This document shows, piece after piece, positions 33,174 to 40,771 of a stretch of DNA of 42,918 bases. The stretch's first letter is position 1; the number at the start of each line of letters is the position of its first letter. The translations under genes were made by a program, and so were the position numbers. Below the pieces are notes generated by a model, which made no database searches, was not told the DNA's origin, and was given only the letters and a program-made list of their open reading frames with translations. The stretch comes from an uncultured Clostridia bacterium (lineage in GTDB: Bacteria > Bacillota > Clostridia > Oscillospirales > Acutalibacteraceae). The stretch spans positions 1 through 42,918 of the forward strand of contig CAMGDG010000004.1 in the NCBI GenBank assembly GCA_946041635.1, given 5' to 3'.

Positions 33174-33220
33174 ATAGAAAAAGTTATCCAATGCTAATTT
33201 TTCACAAAGGTTATGATATA

Positions 33221-33454
33221 ATGACAAAAACAGTTGATAAGCTTTCTCCCGGCGAGAAGGGTATTGTAAAATCTCTCGGCAGCTTCGGAGCCGTGCGCCG
33301 TCACATAATTGATATGGGAATTACTCCCGGCGCAGTTATTATAATGCGTAAAACGGCGCCTATGGGAGACCCGATTGAAATAAATGTGCGGGGTTATGAG
33401 CTTTCCATAAGAAAAAGCGAAGCGCAAACAATTACCGTGGAGGTGGACGCATGA
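33221..33454 (+). CDS. feoA: FeoA ferrous iron transport accessory protein
   Basis: A 77-residue SH3-like protein that works with FeoB. LSPGEKGIVKSLGS, RRHIIDMGITPG and GDPIEINVRGYELSIRKSEA are the family blocks. The frame is open upstream, but the ATG at 33221 gives normal FeoA length and has AAAGG about 9 nt upstream. It overlaps feoB (ATGA). Confidence 0.95.
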   Translation: MTKTVDKLSPGEKGIVKSLGSFGAVRRHIIDMGITPGAVIIMRKTAPMGDPIEINVRGYELSIRKSEAQTITVEVDA

Positions 33455-35505
33455 GTTACCGTTACGCCTTGGCGGGAAATCCCAACTGCGGTAAAACAAC
33501 GCTTTTTAACGCAGTTACAGGTTCAAATCAGTATGTGGGCAATTGGCCCGGCGTTACCGTTGAGAAAAAAGAGGGCAAAATTACCCACGATAATATGAAC
33601 GCATATATTGTAGATTTGCCGGGAATATACTCTCTGTCACCGTATTCCTCCGAGGAAATCGTCACAAGAAATTACATAATAGACGAAAAGCCCGATCTTA
33701 TTATAAATATAGTGGACGCTACCAATATCGAGCGAAATCTCTACCTTTCATTACAGCTTGCAGAGCTTGGAATACCTATGGTTATTGCTCTTAATATGAT
33801 TGATATGATAGAGAAAAACGGCGATTCCATTGACACTGCAAAGCTTTCCTCCTTATTGGGAATAAAGGTAATACCTATTTCGGCAGGCAAGGGAACGGGC
33901 ATACACAAGCTTTTGCACGCTGCAATGCACGAGGCTGTTCACGGCGATGAAAAAGCCTCCGAAAAGCATATAGACAGGCACCTGAATATGTGTGCTCCTC
34001 CCGATATTTATACAGGAAAGGTTAAAGAGGCTGTAAACCGTATTGAAAATATTATCAAGGATAAATGTGCGTCAAAGGATTTGCCCCTTCGCTGGTCGGC
34101 AGTTAAGCTTATTGAGGGCGACGAACCCACACTCACTTCCCTTGATTTGACCGATACGCAGTTAAACTGCATCGAAGCCATAGTCAGCGAGCTTGAAACA
34201 GAAAATATCGACCGTGAAATGGTTATAGCGGATCAAAAATATAAGTTTATATGCTCCGTTACACAGCGAACGGTCACCCGCAGTCACGAGGCGGGGCATA
34301 TGACATTTTCCGATAAAATCGACCGTGTTGTAACACATAAGATTTTTGCAATTCCGTTATTTTTCCTGCTTATGCTGGCAATATTCTATATAACCTTCGG
34401 TGCTTTGGGCGCAAACCTTACGGAATTGGTGGACGGACTGATAAACGAGAATTTTGCAGGTCTTGTCCGCTCCTTTATGACAAATCACAACGCCGCCGAT
34501 TGGGCAACAGGGCTTGTGTGCGACGGTATTATCGGCGGTGTGGGCACGGTGCTTTCTTTCTTTCCGCAAATACTTTTGCTTTTTTTCTTCCTGTCAATAC
34601 TTGAAGACAGCGGATATATGGCTCGTGCGGCGTTTATAATGGACAGAGCCTTGCACACAATCGGTCTTTCGGGAAAATCCTTTGTACCTATGCTTATGGG
34701 CTTCGGCTGTTCTGTTCCTGCAATTATGGCAACAAGAACGCTGGAAAACGAAAAAGACCGCAGGCTTACCATGATGCTTATCCCATTTATGTCGTGCAGT
34801 GCGAAAATGCCCGTTTATTCAATGTTTATTATGGCGTTTTTCCCCAATGCACGGGGTGTTGTGGTAATTTCACTTTATGCTCTCGGCTTTGTTGTTGCGA
34901 TTGCTTCTGCATTCATTTTGCAAAAAACCGTATTAAAGGGCGGTCACGCACCCTTTGTTATGGAATTGCCGCCTTACAGAATGCCCACCGGAAAAACTCT
35001 TTGCTTGCATCTTTACGATAAAATCAAGGACTTTATGACAAAAGCGGGAACGGTGCTTCTCGGCGCAAGCATTATAATTTGGTTCTGCCAGTATTTCAAT
35101 TTCTCACTTCAACATGTTGAAAGCAGTGAGGAGAGCATTTTAGGCGTAATAGGCTCTTTTATCGCTCCCGTGTTCGCACCCCTCGGCTTCGGAGATTGGA
35201 AATCCTCCGTGGCAATGCTTACAGGTCTTGTTGCCCGTGAGTCAATCGTAACAACAATGGGTATTCTTTACGGTGCAGGCGAGGGAGCGTCAATTTCAGC
35301 CGCCGTAAGCTCTGCCTATACTCCTGCGGCGGCATATTCAATGATGGTGTTTGCTTTGCTCTTTATTCCCTGCTTTGCGGCTGTTACCACCTTGAGAAAA
35401 GAAATGAATTCAAGAAAATGGACATTGTTGGCGCTTGGCTTTCAGGCGTGTACGGCATATGTAATAACATTTGTTATATATAACCTTGCAAGGGTGATAT
35501 TATGA
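33451..35505 (+). CDS. feoB: FeoB ferrous iron transporter
   Basis: A 684-residue Fe(II) transporter. The N-terminal G protein has G1 GNPNCGKTT (9-17), the G2 region NWPGVTVEKKEG, G3 DLPG and G4 NMID. Two Gate domains and about eight helices follow from residue 290, including the conserved GFGCSVPAIMATRTLE and LVARESIVTTMG. The length is normal. Start and stop overlap its neighbours (feoA and the Cys-rich gene), so the operon is translationally coupled. Confidence 0.98.
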   Translation: MSYRYALAGNPNCGKTTLFNAVTGSNQYVGNWPGVTVEKKEGKITHDNMNAYIVDLPGIYSLSPYSSEEIVTRNYIIDEKPDLIINIVDATNIERNLYLSLQLAELGIPMVIALNMIDMIEKNGDSIDTAKLSSLLGIKVIPISAGKGTGIHKLLHAAMHEAVHGDEKASEKHIDRHLNMCAPPDIYTGKVKEAVNRIENIIKDKCASKDLPLRWSAVKLIEGDEPTLTSLDLTDTQLNCIEAIVSELETENIDREMVIADQKYKFICSVTQRTVTRSHEAGHMTFSDKIDRVVTHKIFAIPLFFLLMLAIFYITFGALGANLTELVDGLINENFAGLVRSFMTNHNAADWATGLVCDGIIGGVGTVLSFFPQILLLFFFLSILEDSGYMARAAFIMDRALHTIGLSGKSFVPMLMGFGCSVPAIMATRTLENEKDRRLTMMLIPFMSCSAKMPVYSMFIMAFFPNARGVVVISLYALGFVVAIASAFILQKTVLKGGHAPFVMELPPYRMPTGKTLCLHLYDKIKDFMTKAGTVLLGASIIIWFCQYFNFSLQHVESSEESILGVIGSFIAPVFAPLGFGDWKSSVAMLTGLVARESIVTTMGILYGAGEGASISAAVSSAYTPAAAYSMMVFALLFIPCFAAVTTLRKEMNSRKWTLLALGFQACTAYVITFVIYNLARVIL

Positions 35506-35678
35506 GTCCTATTGATATTGCGGTACTGATTGTCGCCGTATTGATTATGGCGATTTTTATCCGCTCAATGTTTAAAAAGAAAAAAGGGGGTTGTCACGGC
35601 TGCGGAGGCTGTGAGGGCTGTCCTTATAACAATTGCAGTAATTGCGAAAAGGAAAAGGAAAATGGAAAAGAAAAATAA
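35502..35678 (+). CDS. FeoB-associated Cys-rich membrane protein
   Basis: A 58-residue protein too short for most gene callers. One N-terminal helix (about 4-20) is followed by KKKK and a cluster of six cysteines between residues 31 and 48 (CHGCGGCEGC, then C45 and C48). This matches the small family found downstream of feoB in Firmicutes (FeoB_associated), thought to be FeoC-like or an iron-handling partner. Its ATG overlaps the feoB stop and its end overlaps the regulator gene by 17 bp. Confidence 0.92.
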   Translation: MSPIDIAVLIVAVLIMAIFIRSMFKKKKGGCHGCGGCEGCPYNNCSNCEKEKENGKEK

Positions 35679-36048
35679 AAATATGACATCATCTCTTGAA
35701 GATTATCTTGAAGCCGTGTTTGTGCTCTCCCAAAAATCAAGAAGCGTGCGAATGACCGATATTGCGGAGTTTTTGAAGGTGTCAAAGCCCAGCGTAAACC
35801 GTGCGGTAAATACCCTCACTCAAAACGGATTTTTGGAGCATATAACTTACGGCGATATTATGCTTACTCCCGAGGGCGAAAGCTATGCCGCCAATGTTTT
35901 GCACAGGCATAAGCTTATCAAGCGTTTCCTTATGGATACCTTAAAGGTTGATGAGGAAAACGCAGAAAACGACGCTTGCAAAATGGAGCACGTTATGAGC
36001 CCCGTTACCATTGAAAAGCTTTACGAATACCTTGAAAGGCAGGGATAA
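35662..36048 (+). CDS. DtxR/MntR-type metal-dependent repressor with Cys in the metal site
   Basis: A 128-residue regulator with a winged helix (residues 10-75) and a dimerisation/metal domain, but no SH3 tail. Against Bacillus MntR, D14, E17, H83, E109 and H110 fall at D8, E11, H77, E102 and H103, while C106 replaces E99. In DtxR/IdeR that position is Cys (C-x2-E-H). The mixed site suggests iron rather than manganese sensing, fitting its place in the feo operon. The ATG at 35662 follows AAGGAAA; an upstream frame extension overlaps the Cys-rich gene and is not used. Confidence 0.88.
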   Translation: MEKKNKNMTSSLEDYLEAVFVLSQKSRSVRMTDIAEFLKVSKPSVNRAVNTLTQNGFLEHITYGDIMLTPEGESYAANVLHRHKLIKRFLMDTLKVDEENAENDACKMEHVMSPVTIEKLYEYLERQG

Positions 36049-36051
36049 GCG

Positions 36052-37299
36052 GTGACAAAGATAGCGATTATCGGCGGCGGCGCTTCGGGACTTGCCTGTG
36101 CGGTTGAGCTTATGCATACGGTGAAAAATAAAGAAGATGTGAGTGTAACCGTTTTGGAGCGTCTTACCCGTGTGGGAAAGAAAATTTTAGTAACGGGCAA
36201 CGGCAGGTGTAATCTTACAAATATGAATTCAGCCTCATCGGGTTATAGGGGAGATACGGATTTTGCGGCGGTTGCCTTAAACCGCTTTACCCCCGAAAGC
36301 AATATTGAGTTTTTTAATTCCATGGGGCTTTATACAAGAACGGAGGAAGAGGGCAGAGTTTATCCTCTTTCAAATCAGGCGTCCTCGGTGCTTGATGCTT
36401 TGCGCTTTGAGTGCGGCAGATTGGGCGTGCAGACTTTGTGTGATTACCGAGCCGTTCATCTTAAAACCGTAAACACCTCATCGGCGGTAAAAATCGTTGT
36501 GAATAACCGTGACCGCTTTGATTATGCGGTGGTCGCTTGCGGCGGAAAAGCCGCCAAGGTGCACGGAACCGACGGCGATTCATATGACCTTCTCAAAATG
36601 TTGGGGCACAATATTATTTCGCCTGCTCCCGCTCTTGTTTCTCTTAACTGCGACGATTTCACCAAGTCGCTGAAAGGCGTCCGTTCAATTTGCGGGTTGA
36701 ATCTTGTAATAGACGGCGAAAAAGCCCTCTCAAACCGGGGCGAGGTGCAGTTTACCGATTACGGACTTTCGGGAATACCCATAATGCAGATTTCCCGATT
36801 TGTGTCTGTTTCACCGTCGGAAAACATATGTATAGAGCTTGATGTTGCTCCCGATTTTGATGAAAAACAGATAATGGAATACTTAATTTCACGCCGTGCT
36901 GTCGATACGGGACTTTGTGAAAATATGCTTGGCGGTATAATCAACAAACAGCTTTGCATTGCGCTTATGAAGGAGTGCTCAATCGCCGTAAACGGCAGAG
37001 TAAACGAGCTTTCCGACGACGAGCTCCAAAAGCTTGCAAAAATACTTAAATGCTGGCGTATAAAGGTGAAAAATTCCCGAAGCTTTGATTTTGCACAGGT
37101 GACGGCAGGCGGAGCGGACTGCTCGCAGTTTGACCCCGAAACAATGGAATCAAAGCTTGTGAAAAATGTTTTTTGCTGCGGCGAAGCCTTGAATGTGGAC
37201 GGCGACTGCGGAGGATACAATCTTCAATGGGCTTGGAGCTCGGGGCGGTCGGCAGGCAGAACAATCGGCGAGAGGATAAACAATGCTGAGAATAAATGA
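36052..37299 (+). CDS. HI0933/BaiN-family flavoprotein
   Basis: A 415-residue FAD protein of the HI0933 (YhiN) family. It starts with AIIGGGASGLACAVEL and the family signature VGKKILVTGNGRCNLTN (about 41-57), and ends with FCCGEALNVDGDCGGYNLQWAWSSG. BaiN, a bile-acid pathway enzyme, belongs here, but most members have no known substrate. The GTG start at 36052 has GCAGGG 7 nt upstream and lies 3 bp after the regulator stop. It overlaps the next gene by 17 bp. Confidence 0.9.
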   Translation: MTKIAIIGGGASGLACAVELMHTVKNKEDVSVTVLERLTRVGKKILVTGNGRCNLTNMNSASSGYRGDTDFAAVALNRFTPESNIEFFNSMGLYTRTEEEGRVYPLSNQASSVLDALRFECGRLGVQTLCDYRAVHLKTVNTSSAVKIVVNNRDRFDYAVVACGGKAAKVHGTDGDSYDLLKMLGHNIISPAPALVSLNCDDFTKSLKGVRSICGLNLVIDGEKALSNRGEVQFTDYGLSGIPIMQISRFVSVSPSENICIELDVAPDFDEKQIMEYLISRRAVDTGLCENMLGGIINKQLCIALMKECSIAVNGRVNELSDDELQKLAKILKCWRIKVKNSRSFDFAQVTAGGADCSQFDPETMESKLVKNVFCCGEALNVDGDCGGYNLQWAWSSGRSAGRTIGERINNAENK

Positions 37300-38878
37300 A
37301 ATAAAATTAAGCCTTGACAGCGACTTTTCGGATATTGAAAACGAAGCCGCAAAGGCGCTGAAAGTCAATAAAAACCGTATTTTAAAAACAGAAGTGTTCA
37401 GAAGGAGCGTAGATTGCCGAAAGGGCGAGGTGCGATTTGTTTATACTGCCGATGTAACCGTGGACGGAGACGAGGATAAAATCCTCGCTTCTCTTAATAC
37501 ATCAAGGGTAAGCAAATGTGAAAAGTATTCATATAATATTCCCTTATCAAAGCGGAAAAGTACTCTGCCGCCTGTTGTGGCAGGCTTCGGCCCTGCGGGC
37601 ATGTTTGCCGCTCTTATTCTGGCACGGAGCGGACATTGCCCAACGGTAATTGAAAGGGGCAGAGATGTTGAAAGCCGTACTGCCGATGTAAATCGGTTTT
37701 GGAGTACAAGAGTTCTGGACGAAACCTCGAATATCCAGTACGGCGAGGGGGGCGCAGGAACCTTTTCCGACGGTAAGCTGACAACGGGGATAAAAGACAG
37801 CCGTTGCCGCTTTGTGTTTGAGGAATTTGTGTCCCACGGCGCACCCGAGGATATTCTGTATAACGCAAAGCCCCATATCGGTACGGATAAGCTGAAAGGC
37901 GTTGTAAAAAATATCCGTGAAGAAATAATTTCTTTGGGCGGAACGGTTCTTTTTGAAACACAGCTTGTAAATATAATTGTTGCCAACGGGTTTATACACG
38001 GCGTTACCGTAAGGGATAAAGAGGGCAGAGAAAAAGATATTGAAACCGATTCTCTTATCCTCTCCATCGGTCACTCGGCAAGAGATACAATAGAAATGCT
38101 TTACGGCAAGGGTATAAATATGATGCAAAAGCCATTTTCGGTGGGAGCACGAATTGAGCATCCCCAGGAAATGATTAACGATTGTCAGTACGGCAAGTAT
38201 AAAAATCATCCCAAGCTTAAAGCGGCGGATTATAAGCTCGCTTGCCATCCGCCTCACGGCAGAGGAGCATATACCTTTTGTATGTGCCCCGGCGGTACGG
38301 TGGTCTGCGCCTCTTCAAAAGAAGGGGGTGTGGTCACAAACGGTATGAGCGAATACGCAAGAAACGGCGAGAATGCCAATTCGGCGGTTTTAGTGGGCGT
38401 TGAGCCTGCGGATTTCCCCGATGAGCACCCTCTTTCTGGATTCCGACTTCAAAGGGATATTGAGGAAAAGGCTTTTGCTTTGGGCGGAGGGGATTACACA
38501 GCCCCTGCACAGTTAGTCGGAGATTTTCTCGAAAACAGAAAGTCAACCCGTTTGGGCGCCGTAAAACCAACCTTCCCCACAGGCGTTGCAATGAGCGATA
38601 TAAGTACCGTTTTGCCAAAAAAGGTTGTGGATACAATGCGTGACGCCTTGGTGCAGATGGATAAAAAACTCCCCGGATTCGCCATGGCGGAGGCTGTGCT
38701 CACGGCTCCCGAAACGAGAAGCTCATCTCCCGTAAGAATAATCCGAGATGAGTTTTACCAAACGAATATAAGAGGACTTTATCCCTGCGGCGAGGGCGCA
38801 GGCTATGCAGGAGGAATTGTTTCGGCGGCGGTTGACGGCGTAAAGTGCGCCGAGGCGGTATTGTCGGATGAAACATAA
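37283..38878 (+). CDS. FAD-dependent dehydrogenase, COG2509 type
   Basis: A 531-residue protein. An N-terminal ferredoxin-like domain (about 1-85) with KALKVNKNRILKTEVFRRSVD precedes the FAD domain, whose dinucleotide fold is PPVVAGFGPAGMFAALILA (about 92-110). GEGGAGTFSDGKL near 153-165 and the end YPCGEGAGYAGGIVSAAVDG are typical of this uncharacterised family. It overlaps the HI0933-type gene by 17 bp, so the two flavoproteins are cotranscribed and perhaps work on related chemistry. A link to iron is inferred only from the operon. Confidence 0.9.
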   Translation: MLRINEIKLSLDSDFSDIENEAAKALKVNKNRILKTEVFRRSVDCRKGEVRFVYTADVTVDGDEDKILASLNTSRVSKCEKYSYNIPLSKRKSTLPPVVAGFGPAGMFAALILARSGHCPTVIERGRDVESRTADVNRFWSTRVLDETSNIQYGEGGAGTFSDGKLTTGIKDSRCRFVFEEFVSHGAPEDILYNAKPHIGTDKLKGVVKNIREEIISLGGTVLFETQLVNIIVANGFIHGVTVRDKEGREKDIETDSLILSIGHSARDTIEMLYGKGINMMQKPFSVGARIEHPQEMINDCQYGKYKNHPKLKAADYKLACHPPHGRGAYTFCMCPGGTVVCASSKEGGVVTNGMSEYARNGENANSAVLVGVEPADFPDEHPLSGFRLQRDIEEKAFALGGGDYTAPAQLVGDFLENRKSTRLGAVKPTFPTGVAMSDISTVLPKKVVDTMRDALVQMDKKLPGFAMAEAVLTAPETRSSSPVRIIRDEFYQTNIRGLYPCGEGAGYAGGIVSAAVDGVKCAEAVLSDET

Positions 38879-38896
38879 TGTTAACAAAACTGTAAT

Positions 38897-38926
38897 TTGA
38901 CAACATAGGGCAGTATTTGATATAGT
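38897..38926 (+). promoter_or_regulatory. Promoter of the PASTA pseudokinase gene
   Basis: TTGACA (38897-38902), 18 bp, TATAGT (38921-38926), 40 bp before the ATG. Confidence 0.8.
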
Positions 38927-38966
38927 ATTATCGGAAGTATATGAGTTTTGTGAAAGGAGCTATAAA

Positions 38967-40646
38967 ATGAATATAGACAATTTGTGTATGAGCTGTATGC
39001 ATGAGCTTCACGGCGAAAAACAGTGCCCTAATTGCGGATATTATACCGATTCTCCGCAGATTTCGCCTTATCTTCCTTTAAGAACTCCCGTAGGCGGTAA
39101 ATATATAATAGGCAAAGTGCTCTCTTCAAACAGCGAGGGTGTAACATATATTGCTTTCGATGTAGAAAAGCGTACCCCCGTTGTAATTCGTGAGTTTCTG
39201 CCCGAAAAATTTGCCGAAAGGTCAATTAAATCGGCGCAGGTAAGCATTAAGGACGAATGGCGGGATTGCTATTACGATTATCTTAAAAAGTTTCTTGAAC
39301 TCTGGCGCAAGCTTGCGAGAGTCAGGGGGCTTTCTGCGCTTATTCCCGTAATTGATATTATTGAAGAGAATAATACGGCATATGCCGTTACCGAATACTT
39401 TGAAAGCATATCGCTAAGAGAATTTCTGTTAAAAAGCAATACAGGCTATCTTAATTGGGAAAAAGCCAAGGTGCTGTTTATGCCCGTGCTTTCAACCCTG
39501 TCAACGCTTCATAATCTGGGTATAGTCCATTACGGCATAAATCCAGATAATCTGCTTATCGGCAGAGACGGGAAGCTGAGAATTTCAGGCTTTTGCATTG
39601 CCGAGGCTCGCCTTGAAGGAACGGATATTTCCCCTGAGCTTTTTGAGGGATATACCCCCATCGAGCAGTATTCCTACGGCTTTCGGGAGGGCGTATGGTC
39701 CGATGTTTATGCCTTTTGCGCCGTGCTTTACCGTGCTCTGGTGGGAACTGTCCCGCAGGACGCTGTTTCGCGCTGTGCAAACGACCGCCTTATAATCCCC
39801 GCACGGTATGCGGAGATTATTCCGGCTTATGTAATTAACGCTTTAATGAACGGCTTGCAGGTAGAGCCAAATGACCGTACACAAGATGTTGAAACGCTCC
39901 GTGAGGAGCTTTCGGCAACGCCCGGGAATGTTGTTTCGTCTATTTCAGGTGTGAATGTTCCCACGGGTGGGGAAAGAAAAGAGCCTGCCAAAACTGCGGC
40001 CCCCGTGCAGGAGGAAAGCTCAGCAGGCAAAACCGTGCTAATCACTTTCCTTGTTTTTCTCGGCGTGGGGCTTATTCTTTTCGGCGCAGGCTGGCTTGTG
40101 TACGAAAAAGTGATAAAAGAGAAAAACACTCCCGTTGAAACTACAACAGAAGCGGCGGCGGAATCCGTGGAGGTTCCCGATTTCGTGTTCAGCACCATTG
40201 AAAACAGCATTACTTACGACAGTATTGCGTCAAATCCCGTACAGAATAAAAGATTTAAAATTCAGGCTCCCGTTTATGAATACAGCGCAACCGTGCCCAA
40301 GGATTATATAATCGCACAAAGCGTAAAAGCAGGCAGTACCGTGCCGGCAGGAACGGAAATTACCTTTACAATAAGTAAAGGTCCCGAAATGATAACCGTT
40401 CCGCAGGTTGTAGGCGATTTAAAAGATTTTGCTGTTACAAAGCTTGAAGGCGCAGGCTTTAAAGTGGATGTTGTTATAAGAGAAAACACGGGGGAATATG
40501 AAGCGGATACCGTGGCAAGCGTCACTCCCGCCGAGGGCGAGTCCATTGTTAAAGGCAGCAAAACAGTGATTTTACAGGTGTGGGGCGAACCTCCCACCAC
40601 CGAAACCACCACAAAAAACCCCTTCGATTTTAACATTTTCGGGTAA
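38967..40646 (+). CDS. Zinc-ribbon/PASTA membrane pseudokinase
   Basis: A 559-residue relative of PASTA Ser/Thr kinases. Order: zinc ribbon (C7, C10, C20, C23), kinase fold (about 45-320), low-complexity linker, one helix (356-378) and two PASTA-like repeats (about 400-545, the first degenerate) ending in a Thr-rich tail. The kinase core looks dead: the VAIK lysine is R75, HRD reads H188-Y-G190, HRDxK Lys is N192, and DFG reads G208-F-C210. N195 and the GVWSDVYAF helix remain, so the fold is kept. It may bind a peptidoglycan or muropeptide signal outside and dock a partner inside. AAAGGAG precedes the ATG. Confidence 0.85.
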   Translation: MNIDNLCMSCMHELHGEKQCPNCGYYTDSPQISPYLPLRTPVGGKYIIGKVLSSNSEGVTYIAFDVEKRTPVVIREFLPEKFAERSIKSAQVSIKDEWRDCYYDYLKKFLELWRKLARVRGLSALIPVIDIIEENNTAYAVTEYFESISLREFLLKSNTGYLNWEKAKVLFMPVLSTLSTLHNLGIVHYGINPDNLLIGRDGKLRISGFCIAEARLEGTDISPELFEGYTPIEQYSYGFREGVWSDVYAFCAVLYRALVGTVPQDAVSRCANDRLIIPARYAEIIPAYVINALMNGLQVEPNDRTQDVETLREELSATPGNVVSSISGVNVPTGGERKEPAKTAAPVQEESSAGKTVLITFLVFLGVGLILFGAGWLVYEKVIKEKNTPVETTTEAAAESVEVPDFVFSTIENSITYDSIASNPVQNKRFKIQAPVYEYSATVPKDYIIAQSVKAGSTVPAGTEITFTISKGPEMITVPQVVGDLKDFAVTKLEGAGFKVDVVIRENTGEYEADTVASVTPAEGESIVKGSKTVILQVWGEPPTTETTTKNPFDFNIFG

Positions 40647-40659
40647 AACAAAGTGTTTT

Positions 40660-40688
40660 GTAGGGGACGATGCCTCTCATCGTCTCGC
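40660..40688 (+). repeat. Palindromic repeat related to the 30139 hairpin
   Basis: GTAGGGGACGATGCC followed by CATCGTCTCGC forms a 9-pair stem. It shares GGGACGATGCC with the argF terminator and the GTAGGG opening with the arg-block repeats. No T-tract follows. Confidence 0.65.
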
Positions 40689-40721
40689 AAAATCATATAC
40701 AATTCCGCACATCCACATACC

Positions 40722-40756
40722 AAAAAGCCATCGGTCAAATTCAAACCGATGGCTTT
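40722..40756 (-). terminator. Terminator of the DUF5696 gene
   Basis: AAAGCCATCGGT (40724-40735) and ACCGATGGCTTT (40745-40756) form a perfect 12 bp stem; on the minus strand it ends in TTTTT. It may also stop plus-strand readthrough weakly. Confidence 0.9.
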
Positions 40757-40771
40757 AATATTTGTATTCAC

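Noticed and set aside
33137-33220. Longer FeoA start
   Set aside because: The extension overlaps the promoter elements and adds 28 residues absent from the family.
37441-38257. Long antisense frames over the COG2509 gene
   Set aside because: They mirror a strongly supported gene, have no ribosome sites and encode no recognisable domain.
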